Below, piece after piece: positions 16,755 through 25,420 of a stretch of DNA of 64,000 nucleotides. Source of the stretch: CAVQRB01 sp963715055. Lineage in GTDB: Bacteria; Pseudomonadota; Alphaproteobacteria; Rhodobacterales; Rhodobacteraceae. The number at the start of each line of letters is the position of its first letter. The stretch's first letter is position 1. Below the pieces are notes generated by a model, which saw only the letters and a list, made by a program, of their open reading frames with translations, searched no databases and was not told the DNA's origin. The DNA is taken from the NCBI GenBank assembly GCA_963715055.1, contig CAVQRB010000001.1, positions 372,001 to 436,000 of the forward strand, read 5' to 3'. The translations under genes were made by a program, and so were the position numbers.

Positions 16755-17953
16755 GGGGTGACGGAGGTGAATTTGCTCACCGCCTTTTCGATGCGCGACC
16801 GGGATGGCGCGCGCCCGGCATAGCGACGGGCAAGGCTCAAGGGCCCTGCGGTGATCTGGAAGTAGTCGTAGTCCTTCGGTGCGTCGAAGGCGCAGAGGTA
16901 CTGGAAATGCAGCCGGAAGAAGCGCCAGCGCAACGCTTTCCAGCGCGCGGGCGTCAGGCTTTGCGTAAAGGCTGCGGAAAACACCAGCGGCCAGCGTTTG
17001 TCGGCCGTGGCCTGCCCCGAGACCGACACCGGGTCGCAAAGCGCGAAGGAACAGCCGTCGCCGGGTGCCGTCACATCGACCCAGGTGATCTCGCGACGCG
17101 TGGAGAGAAACCGCAGATCTCCGCGCAACCTTTGCGCATCGGGCAGGAAGGAGACCATTGGCACCACCTGCCCCAGCGAGAGAAGCGACAGTTCCGGACG
17201 TTCGCGCTGTAGACCTCCCGCACGGATAAGATCAGCCAGAATGCTGACCGCAAGATGGGCCCCGGAGGAATGGCCGACGACCAGAACCTCGTCCACCTCG
17301 CCTTGCAGCGCTTGCCCGATGATTTCCCCGAATTTTGCCATTCGGTCCGAAAGCTCCGGTGGGATGGCGCCGCGCAGACTGGCCGAGTAGGCGAAATCAT
17401 GCATCAGGTAGTAGGCAAAAAAACGTCCATCCTGCGCCTGGAACCATCTCAGGAGCAGGATCGCCGCCAGCAGGCCCGATCCCGATGCGATGAACAAGGC
17501 GGGCCAGGGCGAGAGCCCCATTTCGCCCAAGGCCCATCCGATCATCCGTGAGGCAATGGAAAAAGCGAAGACCGCAAGGCCCAGTTGCGCCAACAGCATC
17601 CCGATCGGGTAGAGTGCCGCCAGAAGTGGTCCCTTGCGCAGACGCATCAGACGGAAGAAGGCGCCGGTGGAGAGGTAGATCCAGGCGGTTTTCACCAGTT
17701 GCCAGTAAACCAAGGCGATGGAGTTTGTCTGGCTGCCCTGAACGATGTCCGACCAGACCAGTACTTCGATCTCGGAATGCGTCTCGATATCATCGATCAG
17801 GGCCTTCGTGCGCCAGCCATAGCCTTCGCCCGCAATGCCGCCCATCACCTCGATATCATATCCGGAAACAGCTGCCTGCGCCGCACTCTCCCTGCGATAA
17901 AGCTCGCGATAGCGGCGCGGCGGAAAAGGGTCGTAGCCTGGGATGTAGAACAC
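16751..17953 (-). CDS. Membrane-anchored alpha/beta hydrolase-like protein
   Basis: The 400-residue protein has a nucleophile elbow VVGHSSGAH with candidate Ser229, and an N-terminal FYIPGYDPFPP that could provide the oxyanion region. Two hydrophobic segments (about 113-137 and 150-170) interrupt the fold and probably anchor it in the inner membrane. C-terminal candidates for the catalytic Asp and His (DVTAPGDGCSF, and later His residues) are uncertain. It probably begins with GTG at 17953; the frame stays open upstream, so a somewhat longer form is possible. Coupling to the P450 by a four-base overlap suggests shared handling of a lipid-like substrate. I do not know a named family. Confidence 0.7.
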   Translation of the reverse strand: MFYIPGYDPFPPRRYRELYRRESAAQAAVSGYDIEVMGGIAGEGYGWRTKALIDDIETHSEIEVLVWSDIVQGSQTNSIALVYWQLVKTAWIYLSTGAFFRLMRLRKGPLLAALYPIGMLLAQLGLAVFAFSIASRMIGWALGEMGLSPWPALFIASGSGLLAAILLLRWFQAQDGRFFAYYLMHDFAYSASLRGAIPPELSDRMAKFGEIIGQALQGEVDEVLVVGHSSGAHLAVSILADLIRAGGLQRERPELSLLSLGQVVPMVSFLPDAQRLRGDLRFLSTRREITWVDVTAPGDGCSFALCDPVSVSGQATADKRWPLVFSAAFTQSLTPARWKALRWRFFRLHFQYLCAFDAPKDYDYFQITAGPLSLARRYAGRAPSRSRIEKAVSKFTSVTP

Positions 17954-18046
17954 CTTGCGGCGCAGGATCGGCGTATCGGACGTGCTGCCTATGACGGGCC
18001 TCTCATTCGCCCGGCAGCAATGCTGGGTCCGCGCAGTCTAGTGCCT

Positions 18047-18799
18047 TCAACCCAGCGTTGCCAAGGCCGGGAATCGCTCCAGCAACCACCAGGAGAAAGT
18101 GGTGAAAAGACCGGTCAGCATGGCAAGACCGACCAGCACCAGCAGACCGCCCATGGCGCGCTCAATGGCCTTCATGTGGCGCTTGAGGCGGTTCATGATC
18201 CCCACCGCGCGGGTGATGAACATCGCCGCCAGCAGGAAAGGAATACCCAGACCCGCGGCATAGACACCAAGCAGGAGCGTACCGCGCCCCACAGACGCCT
18301 CCGAGGCTGCAAGCGACAGGATCGCGCCGAGTTGCGGGCCGATGCAGGGGGTCCAACCGAAAGCGAAGGCCAGCCCCAGCACATAGGCACCGAAGCTCGA
18401 TCCGCCCTTGTCGCCGGCATCAAGGCGCGCTTCGCGGTCGAGAAAGGGTATCCGGAAGACGCCGAGAAAATGCAGACCGAAGATGATGATCACAGCACCG
18501 GAGGCTTGTGTGAACAGGACCTGGTTTTGCAGGAAGAACGCCCCGAAGGCCGAGGCCGTGAAGCCCAGGATCAGAAAGACCGTGCTCAGCCCCATCACGA
18601 AGAAAAGGGCGGCCACAACCGCACGCCGGCGTGCAGCCGCCTGCCCCGACATCTCGCCGAGGCTGACGCCGCTCATATAGGCGAGATAGGGTGGTACGAT
18701 GGGCAGGACGCAGGGGCTCAGAAAGCTGATGACACCGGCGAGGAGCGCCACGATCATGGCAGGCAAAAGGCCTGCGTCGATGATTTCGATTCCGAACAT
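18047..18799 (-). CDS. ccdA: Cytochrome c biogenesis protein CcdA
   Basis: CcdA carries electrons from cytoplasmic thioredoxin across the inner membrane to periplasmic thiol proteins needed for cytochrome c maturation. The 250-residue protein has six membrane segments and the paired cysteines of the family: Cys30 in LSPCVLPIVPPYL and Cys152 in GWTPCIGPQLG. The length suits a stand-alone CcdA, without the extra domains of DsbD. It is transcribed alone, divergent from the tusA-like gene across 93 bases. Confidence 0.92.
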   Translation of the reverse strand: MFGIEIIDAGLLPAMIVALLAGVISFLSPCVLPIVPPYLAYMSGVSLGEMSGQAAARRRAVVAALFFVMGLSTVFLILGFTASAFGAFFLQNQVLFTQASGAVIIIFGLHFLGVFRIPFLDREARLDAGDKGGSSFGAYVLGLAFAFGWTPCIGPQLGAILSLAASEASVGRGTLLLGVYAAGLGIPFLLAAMFITRAVGIMNRLKRHMKAIERAMGGLLVLVGLAMLTGLFTTFSWWLLERFPALATLG

Positions 18800-18892
18800 G
18801 GATCACCCCTAGCCCATAAGCCGCACCGGGTCACGCCTGCTGCAATCACAAGCCTGTGGACAGAGTGAAATATCCCGCCTATCTGGGGGCTT

Positions 18893-19123
18893 ATGACCGA
18901 CGACCGCACCCATCTCGATGCCACGGGCCTCCTGTGTCCCCTGCCCGTCCTGAAAGCGCGCAAGCGGCTACAGGCGCTGGCCGCAGGCGAGGCATTGACG
19001 GTGCTGGCCGATGACCCCGCGGCCATCGTCGACGTGCCGCATTTCTGCGCGGAAAGCGGACATGTACTGGTGTCATCGACGATCGAGGGTGCGCTTCAGA
19101 CCTATGTGATCCGCAAGACATGA
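18893..19123 (+). CDS. TusA family sulfurtransferase
   Basis: This is a 76-residue sulfur carrier with the family signature CPLPVLKARK; Cys15 is the persulfide-bearing residue. The fold is the small alpha/beta IF3-like domain (ALTVLADDPAAIVDVPHFCAESGH, then a strand near the end). TusA relays sulfur for 2-thiouridine in tRNA, for molybdopterin or for other thiolation. Which role applies here is unclear; the thiolase MnmA encoded at 57577 is far away. The gene ends just before a bidirectional terminator shared with rne. Confidence 0.88.
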   Translation: MTDDRTHLDATGLLCPLPVLKARKRLQALAAGEALTVLADDPAAIVDVPHFCAESGHVLVSSTIEGALQTYVIRKT

Positions 19124-19126
19124 CGA

Positions 19127-19150
19127 AAAACAGGCCCGAAGGCCTGTTTT
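19127..19150. terminator. Bidirectional terminator between tusA-like gene and rne
   Basis: A ten-base-pair perfect stem, AAAACAGGCC / GGCCTGTTTT with a CGAA loop, has T-runs in both reading directions. It lies 3 bases after the tusA-like stop and 10 bases after the rne stop, so it should end both transcripts. Confidence 0.85.
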
Positions 19151-19160
19151 CCTGATCACA

Positions 19161-21812
19161 TCAGCCGCCCAGCGACCACCAGCCCTTGCGTTTGGGTTTG
19201 GCCTTTTCCGGCTCGGGCTCAGGTGCCGCGGCAACCGTTTCTTCCACCGCGGGTGCGGTTTCGACCGGTTCAGAAGTGGCCTCTACCGCTTTGATCGGCT
19301 CCGCCGGTACTTCTTCGGCGGGTTTGGGTTCCTCGACCGGTACTTCCACCGACGCGGCGTCCTCGGCCGCAGGTTCCTCAACCGCCTTCGGCTTGCGGCG
19401 GGTCCGCTTCGGTTTCGTCGCGGGCTCGGCGTCCTCTGGCTCGGTGGCCACAGGCTCCGCTTGAGCAGCGGCGGCCGGTTCGGGCGCCGCTTCCTCCGCC
19501 ATAGGTTCGACTTTCTCGGCCTTCGGCTTGCGGCTCCTTGACCGGGTGCGGGCCTTGGGCTTTTCGTCCGGTTCGGACGTGGCTGCGTCCTGCGGCTCCG
19601 CCGGGGCCTCATCCTTGGCTTGCGCGGCTTCGGGCAATTCGGCGTCAACTTCGGAGGCCTCCGCGCCTCCGCCGTTCAGGTCGTCGCCGTTCTGGGCCTC
19701 GCCGTTGCCGGATTTACCGCGACCGCGACGGCGGCGACGGCGGCGACGTTTGGGCTTGTCCTCGCCCTCGGCTTCGCCGTTCTGCGTCTGGCGCGGCGCG
19801 GCAGGCTCGGTGCTCTCGGCTTCCGGCGCTTCCTCCTCGTCCGTCACATCCTCTTCATCCGCATCGACCTGATCCATCAGCGAGGTATCGACCGACACGA
19901 CCTGTGCCGTGGGCGCCGGGACGACACGGGTGGCCGTCTTGAATTTCTCCATGGAGAAATCCGGGCTGATCAGGCTGTGGTCGCCCTCGATGCGCACGGA
20001 CATGCCGTAGCGCGCTTCGATCTGGGCGATATGCTCGCGCTTCTGGTTCATCAGGAAGTTGGCGATGCCCACGGGCGCCTTGATCAGCACCTCGCGCGAG
20101 CGCTTGCGGGTGCCTTCCTCCTCGATCTGGCGCAGGATCGACAGGGCGAGGCTGTCATCGGAGCGAATGAGGCCTGTGCCGTGGCAGGCATGACAGGGCT
20201 GGGTCGTGGCTTCGATCATGCCCGGACGCAGACGCTGGCGCGACATCTCCATCAGGCCGAAGCCCGAGATGCGGCCCACCTGAATACGCGCCCGGTCGGT
20301 CTTGAGCTTGTCTTTCACGCGCTTTTCGACGGAGGCGTTATTCTTGCGCTCGTCCATGTCGATGAAGTCGATGACGATGAGCCCCGCAAGGTCACGCAGG
20401 CGCAACTGGCGTGCCACCTCATCCGCCGCTTCGAGGTTGGTCTTGAGGGCTGTCTGTTCGATCGAGCCTTCCTTGGTCGCACGACCGGAGTTCACGTCGA
20501 TGGCCACCAGCGCCTCGGTCACCCCGATCACGATGTAGCCGCCCGAGGGCAGTTGCACCGTCGGGTTGAACATCGAGGCCAGATAGCTTTCCACCTGATA
20601 GCGGGCGAAAAGCGGCAGGCCTTCGTTGTAAAGCTTCACGTTCTTGGCGTGGGACGGCATGATCATCTTCATGAAGTCCTTGGCGATGCGGTAGCCGCGT
20701 TCGCCTTCCACGAAAACCTCGTCGATGTCGCGGTTGTAAAGATCGCGGATTGACCGCTTGATCAGATCGCCCTCTTCGTAGATCTTCGCCGGCGCGATGG
20801 ATTTCAGCGTCAGCTCCCGGATCTGCTCCCAAAGACGCTGGAGGTATTCATAGTCGCGCTTGATCTCCGCCTTGGTGCGTTTCGCCCCGGCGGTCCGCAC
20901 GATCAGACCGGCACCCTGCGGCACCTCGATCTCCTGCGCGATTTCCTTGAGTTTCTTACGATCCACGGCGTTGGTGATCTTGCGGGAAATCCCGCCCCCG
21001 CGCGCGGTGTTCGGCATCAGTACGCAGTAACGACCGGCCAGCGACAGATAGGTGGTCAGCGCAGCTCCCTTGTTGCCACGCTCTTCCTTGACGACCTGCA
21101 CCAGAAGGATCTGGCGGACCTTGATGACTTCCTGGATCTTGTAGCGACGTGGGCGCGGCTTGCGCACCGTGCGGATGTCCTCGTGGTCGTCATCATCGGC
21201 CACGGATTCGATGGTGTCATCCTTGTCGGCGGCCTCGGGCTTGCGGTCGGTGTCGTCCTCGATGTGGTCCTCGTCGTCCTCGTCGTCCTCGAGGTCTGGT
21301 TCCGCGACGGGCGTTTCGCCCACGCGTTCCATCGGCGACAGACCTTCGTCTTCATCGTCAAGATCGATGGTTTCCATGCCATTGATCTGATCATCGTCCA
21401 GATCACGGCTTGTTGTTGCGTCCTCGGAGGCGGTTCCTGCCGCCTGCGACCGCGATCGGCTACGCGAACGCGAGCGGCGCTTGGGCTTTTCGTCCTCGTC
21501 CTCCTTGGCGCGCTGCGCTTCGGCATAGGCGCGCTCTTCTTCCATCAGCGCCTTACGGTCGGCGACGGGGATCTGGTAGTAATCGGGATGAATCTCGGAA
21601 AACGCGAGAAACCCGTGACGGTTTCCGCCGTAATCCACGAAAGCCGCCTGCAACGACGGCTCGACCCGGGTTACTTTTGCGAGATAGATGTTGCCAGCGA
21701 GCTGGCGTTTGTTCTCGGATTCAAAATCAAATTCCTCGACCTTGTTTCCGTCCACAACCACGACGCGGGTCTCTTCCGCGTGGGTGGCATCGATAAGCAT
21801 TTTCTTCGGCAT
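19161..21812 (-). CDS. rne: Ribonuclease E
   Basis: RNase E makes the initiating cuts in mRNA decay and in rRNA and tRNA maturation, and scaffolds the degradosome. The 883-residue protein has an N-terminal catalytic half and a disordered C-terminal half. The S1 domain is split: residues 1-80 (MPKKMLIDATHAEE to the IHPDYYQIPVADRK region) and resumption at about 215 (KPRPRRYKIQEVIKVRQ), with about 135 acidic and RS-rich residues between. Catalytic aspartates are in LVAIDVNSGR and VIDFIDMDER; the zinc link is CHACHGTG. The tail holds RRRRRRRRGRG, Pro/Ala/Glu-rich linkers, and a conserved end KRKGWWSLGG. Start ATG at 21812 in place of an upstream in-frame codon at 21827. Confidence 0.97.
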   Translation of the reverse strand: MPKKMLIDATHAEETRVVVVDGNKVEEFDFESENKRQLAGNIYLAKVTRVEPSLQAAFVDYGGNRHGFLAFSEIHPDYYQIPVADRKALMEEERAYAEAQRAKEDEDEKPKRRSRSRSRSRSQAAGTASEDATTSRDLDDDQINGMETIDLDDEDEGLSPMERVGETPVAEPDLEDDEDDEDHIEDDTDRKPEAADKDDTIESVADDDDHEDIRTVRKPRPRRYKIQEVIKVRQILLVQVVKEERGNKGAALTTYLSLAGRYCVLMPNTARGGGISRKITNAVDRKKLKEIAQEIEVPQGAGLIVRTAGAKRTKAEIKRDYEYLQRLWEQIRELTLKSIAPAKIYEEGDLIKRSIRDLYNRDIDEVFVEGERGYRIAKDFMKMIMPSHAKNVKLYNEGLPLFARYQVESYLASMFNPTVQLPSGGYIVIGVTEALVAIDVNSGRATKEGSIEQTALKTNLEAADEVARQLRLRDLAGLIVIDFIDMDERKNNASVEKRVKDKLKTDRARIQVGRISGFGLMEMSRQRLRPGMIEATTQPCHACHGTGLIRSDDSLALSILRQIEEEGTRKRSREVLIKAPVGIANFLMNQKREHIAQIEARYGMSVRIEGDHSLISPDFSMEKFKTATRVVPAPTAQVVSVDTSLMDQVDADEEDVTDEEEAPEAESTEPAAPRQTQNGEAEGEDKPKRRRRRRRRGRGKSGNGEAQNGDDLNGGGAEASEVDAELPEAAQAKDEAPAEPQDAATSEPDEKPKARTRSRSRKPKAEKVEPMAEEAAPEPAAAAQAEPVATEPEDAEPATKPKRTRRKPKAVEEPAAEDAASVEVPVEEPKPAEEVPAEPIKAVEATSEPVETAPAVEETVAAAPEPEPEKAKPKRKGWWSLGG

Positions 21813-22284
21813 AATTCCAATTTGCACAGCCGCGACCGCCGCCTGCCCTCGGGCAACCGGTGATGCGGGATATGTCTTGTCAGGGCGATTTCAGACGCGA
21901 GCGCCGCCCGGCCCGGTGGGGCCTTGGCGTATCTGCTCAGTGCATCGGCGCGCGTCATCGCGGTTCTTCTCCGACACGGGCACGCGGGTGCGGCCTCGTA
22001 TCCATTATAAACTGCGGGTTACGGAGCGTTTCGGCCTTGCAACCCAACAGCGGTTCTTCGGCCGTTTCCGGCCCAATCGGCCTGCTCCGGTGGCATGATA
22101 CGTTCCACACCGACCCCGTCGCAGCGAATCTCACGGAAGGGTTCAACGCGTTCCCGCGCCTTCCTCCCTGCAGTCAATTAAAGCGACAACCGGTGGAAAT
22201 ACAATGGCCAAAGTTGCCTCGCACGGCGGATTGGGCGCAAAACGACGCTTTACGACGTATTTTCCCCGGATCCGAGGAATTCCC
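21813..22284. other. Long gene-free region upstream of rne
   Basis: About 470 bases between dctD's stop and the rne start. No gene is supported. A perfect -10 hexamer lies inside it (22004-22009 on the minus strand), so much of the region to its left is probably the rne 5' leader of about 185 bases. Leaders of rne genes elsewhere mediate autoregulation; I cannot fold this one reliably. Confidence 0.5.
22004..22009 (-). promoter_or_regulatory. Candidate rne -10 element
   Basis: The minus strand reads TATAAT, followed by a plausible start point near 21997. No good -35 hexamer lies 16-18 bases upstream (GAAACG at best), so the assignment is tentative. Confidence 0.4.
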
Positions 22285-23619
22285 TCATAGGTAGTCGGAT
22301 CGTTGCAGCCCGTATTTCGCCATCTTTTCGTTCAGCGTACGTCTGGGCAGGCACAGCTCGTCCATGACGCTGGCGATCGATCCGCGGTGACGGCGCATTG
22401 TATTGTCGATCAGCATACGCTCGAAGGCTTCGACATATTCCTTCAGCGGCTTACCTTCGGTGGTCATGACAGGCTGCATTTCGTCATTGTCATTCATCAG
22501 CAGTGAAGTGATCGTGCCCGAGCCGCGGCGCGATTGCAGTACGGCCCGTTCAGCCACGTTGATCAGCTGGCGCACATTTCCGGGCCAGGGCGCCTGCAGG
22601 AGTTGAGCAGCTTCCTGCGCCGTGACCACGGGCGTTTCGCAGCCGTATTCGTCGGCGAACTGCTCGGAGAGGCGCGTGAAGAGGATCAGGATATCCTCGC
22701 CGCGCTGGCGCAGCGGCGGCACCGTGATGCGCAGGGCGGCAAGGCGGTAGAAGAGATCGGGGCGCAGCGCGTCTTCCGAGGTGCGGCCCGCTTCCTGCAG
22801 GTTGGAGATGGCGACGATGCGGGTCTCCGCGGGCGTGCCCTGTTCGTTGATCACGCTCAGAAGCCGAGCTTGTAAAGTTTCGCTCAAAGCTTCCACATCC
22901 TCGAGCACGAGGGTGCCGCCGCGGGCTTCCTCGATCGCCGGCAATTGCCCGTCCTCTGGCAGCATCGGACCGAAAAGGCGCTTGCCCAGCGTTTCCTCCT
23001 CGAAGGCGCTGCAACTCACCAGCACGAATTTCTTGCCCGCACGGCTGCCCACGGCATGAAGCGCATGCGCCACCAGCGTCTTGCCGGTGCCGGTCTCGCC
23101 GTCGATCAGCACATGGCCGTCCGCCTGCCCCAGATCGAGAATATCCTCGCGCAGACGCTCCATCACCGGCGATTGACCGATCAGCTTTTTCATCAGTTGC
23201 GAGCCGTCCGACAGCTCGCGTCGGAGCGCGCGGTTGTCCATCACCAGTCGCCGCGCGCCGGTGGCCTTCTTTGCCAGTTCGGACATCCGGTCCGGGTTGA
23301 AGGGTTTCTCAAGAAAATCGAAAGCACCCACGCGCATCGCCTCTACCGCCATCGGCACATCGCCGTGGCCGGTGATCATGATCACCGGAAGGGCGCTGTC
23401 GCTGCCCATCAGTTTCTTGAGGAACTGCATCCCGTCCATGCCCGGCATCTTGATGTCCGAGATCACGATTCCCGGATACTCGGGTCCCAGAACCTTGAGT
23501 GCGTCCTCGGCGCTGGCAAAGGTCTCCGTGTCATAACCCGATAGCGCCAGCCACTGGCTGATCGACTGCCGCATGTCCTTCTCGTCATCGACGATCGCGA
23601 TTTTCATGGCATGTGTCAT
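22285..23619 (-). CDS. dctD: DctD-like response regulator lacking the sigma-54 loop
   Basis: The 444-residue NtrC-class regulator has a receiver (residues 5-125, phospho-acceptor Asp55 in VISDIKMPG, then ITGHGDVPMAV and LEKPFNPDR), an AAA+ domain and a C-terminal Fis-type helix-turn-helix (VMDELCLPRRTLNEKMAKYG). Walker A is intact (GETGTGKT, about 174-181). The GAFTGA loop that contacts sigma-54 is absent: RLFG is followed by PMLPEDGQLPAIEEARGG. Walker B reads GGTLVLEDVE instead of GGTLFLDEI. It is the partner of DctB, the gene before it. Start at ATG 23619 behind GGCGGAGTAGG; ATG 23607 is possible. Confidence 0.9.
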   Translation of the reverse strand: MTHAMKIAIVDDEKDMRQSISQWLALSGYDTETFASAEDALKVLGPEYPGIVISDIKMPGMDGMQFLKKLMGSDSALPVIMITGHGDVPMAVEAMRVGAFDFLEKPFNPDRMSELAKKATGARRLVMDNRALRRELSDGSQLMKKLIGQSPVMERLREDILDLGQADGHVLIDGETGTGKTLVAHALHAVGSRAGKKFVLVSCSAFEEETLGKRLFGPMLPEDGQLPAIEEARGGTLVLEDVEALSETLQARLLSVINEQGTPAETRIVAISNLQEAGRTSEDALRPDLFYRLAALRITVPPLRQRGEDILILFTRLSEQFADEYGCETPVVTAQEAAQLLQAPWPGNVRQLINVAERAVLQSRRGSGTITSLLMNDNDEMQPVMTTEGKPLKEYVEAFERMLIDNTMRRHRGSIASVMDELCLPRRTLNEKMAKYGLQRSDYL

Positions 23620-23622
23620 GGC

Positions 23623-25383
23623 CTACTCCGCCGCTTGTGTGGTGGTTTCGCTTTTCAGTATGGGCAATTGCATCTCGAAGACCGCACCGCCAACGGATCC
23701 GTTGCGGGCCGTCAGGCGGCCGCCGAGATCGTTCACGATCCCCGACGAGATCGCAAGCCCGAGGCCCACGCCGTCGCCCGGTTGCTTGGTCGTGTAGAAC
23801 GGTTCGAAGAGCGAGTCGAGATCCTCGATGCCGGGGCCATTGTCGCGCACGGTGAGCGTCGCCGTCTCGCCCGCCGACAGGATGATGTCGACCTTGGGGT
23901 TGCGCTCGGATTTCGTGGCGTCGATCGCGTTGCGCAAAAGGTTCACCATCACCTGTTCGATGCGCAACCGGTCGCCCATCACGAGCACCGGTTTTTCCGG
24001 CAGGATGCGCCCGATCTGCACCTGACGCTGGCGCAACTGCGGCTCCATCATCGCCAGCGAAGAGGCCAGCGCCTCGCCCATGTCGACGGGTGAGAACGCC
24101 TCCTGCCCCTTGCGGGCATAGGATTTGAGCTGCCGTGTGATGCCGCCCATGCGTTCGATCAGATCGTCGATGCGTCCGAAGGAGGAAAGCGCCTCCTCCT
24201 GCCGGTTGCGCCGCAGCAGCAGGCGTGCGCCGGCAAGATAGGTCTTCATCGCCGCCAGCGGTTGGTTCAGTTCGTGGCTCACAGCGGCGGACATCTCTCC
24301 AAGTGCGGCGAGCTTGCTCGACTGCTCTAGCGTCTGTTCGGCCACGGCGAGGGTTTCCTGAACGCGCTTGCGCTCGGCGATTTCCCGCTGCAAGGCGGCG
24401 TTCAGGGCGCGCAATTCCACCGACTCGCGCTGGAAGAGCGCCATGCGCAGCGCCGTCCGCCGGTTCAGCGCGTAGAACGTCAGCGCCAATAGAATCGCAA
24501 AGCCCATGATTTCAAGCGCCAAAACCCCGTTCACCCGTTCGCGCACCGAGGCATAGGTCGTGAAAGAAACGATCCGCCAACCGCGGAAGGGAATGCGGTT
24601 TTCCAGTCGCATCACCGCCTCGCCCTGCAGGTAGGCATCCGTCGGCAGGGCCGTCCAGTCTGCCGTGGCCTGGATCGCACGCTGGATCGCGTTCTGCGGC
24701 GTCTGGCGCGCCAGGGCTTCGGCTTCCGTACGGCCGCGCCAGCGCGGTTCGGTGGTCAGGATGATCGCTCCGGTGCTGTCGGTCACGATCACCGCATCGG
24801 AAATCCCGGCCCAGGCCCGGCTGAATTTCTGCAGATCGACCTCGGCCGCGATCACGCCGATCACATCGTTTCCGGATTGGACGCGGCGCGAGTAGAAGAA
24901 GCCATACCCGCCGCTTTCCCGCGGAAATACGGTGAAAACCGTAGCTGAGGAGCGGATCGCGTCGACAAAATAGGATTCTGACCGATGCGACGAGCCCAGC
25001 CGGTTGCGGTCCGTGGCAGCCACCGTGCGGCCGTCGATGTCAAAGAGCATCAGCGAGGCGGCACCGATTTCCTCCACAAAGGAAATCAATCGCCGCGTGG
25101 AGGCGGTATAGTCCTTGGAGTTGAGCGCCCCGATCAACTCGGCGTCGCGGGCCAGCAGTTGCGGGACGATGGCGTTCTGGCGCAGTTCCGACAGCAGGTT
25201 GCCGCCGTAAAGTGCGAGGCGCAACTCGGCGCGGTTCTTGGTGCTTTCGGTGAAGCGCTCGGTCAGCAGCTTGTTGGTAACCGAAACCACCGTCACGGCG
25301 ATCAGAAGCAGGATGACAACCGCCACACGAATGCGCCAGTTGTTCCGGACCGTCTCATCGTCCTGTGTCGCAGTGCTGCTCAT
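23623..25383 (-). CDS. dctB: C4-dicarboxylate sensor histidine kinase DctB
   Basis: DctB senses succinate, malate or fumarate and phosphorylates DctD. The 586-residue protein has an N-terminal membrane helix (about 19-38) and a periplasmic double-Cache sensor domain (about 40-285, with FVEEIGAASLMLFDIDGRTVA). A second helix lies near 290-308. A coiled linker leads to the H-box SHELNQPLAAMKTYLAGARL and an ATPase domain ending GDGVGLGLAISSGIVNDLGG. The stop lies three bases before dctD. The gene starts only 37 bases after purQ on the same strand, so read-through from the purine genes is possible. No TRAP transporter genes are adjacent. Confidence 0.93.
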   Translation of the reverse strand: MSSTATQDDETVRNNWRIRVAVVILLLIAVTVVSVTNKLLTERFTESTKNRAELRLALYGGNLLSELRQNAIVPQLLARDAELIGALNSKDYTASTRRLISFVEEIGAASLMLFDIDGRTVAATDRNRLGSSHRSESYFVDAIRSSATVFTVFPRESGGYGFFYSRRVQSGNDVIGVIAAEVDLQKFSRAWAGISDAVIVTDSTGAIILTTEPRWRGRTEAEALARQTPQNAIQRAIQATADWTALPTDAYLQGEAVMRLENRIPFRGWRIVSFTTYASVRERVNGVLALEIMGFAILLALTFYALNRRTALRMALFQRESVELRALNAALQREIAERKRVQETLAVAEQTLEQSSKLAALGEMSAAVSHELNQPLAAMKTYLAGARLLLRRNRQEEALSSFGRIDDLIERMGGITRQLKSYARKGQEAFSPVDMGEALASSLAMMEPQLRQRQVQIGRILPEKPVLVMGDRLRIEQVMVNLLRNAIDATKSERNPKVDIILSAGETATLTVRDNGPGIEDLDSLFEPFYTTKQPGDGVGLGLAISSGIVNDLGGRLTARNGSVGGAVFEMQLPILKSETTTQAAE

Positions 25384-25420
25384 GGCGACAATCTACGCCA
25401 AAGGCAGGTCGGTGCTCAAG

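Noticed and set aside
21160..21500. GTCCTC/ATCATCG-like tandem repeats in rne suggesting a microsatellite
   Set aside because: They encode the acidic Asp/Glu tract in frame and vary by codon; treated as a protein feature.
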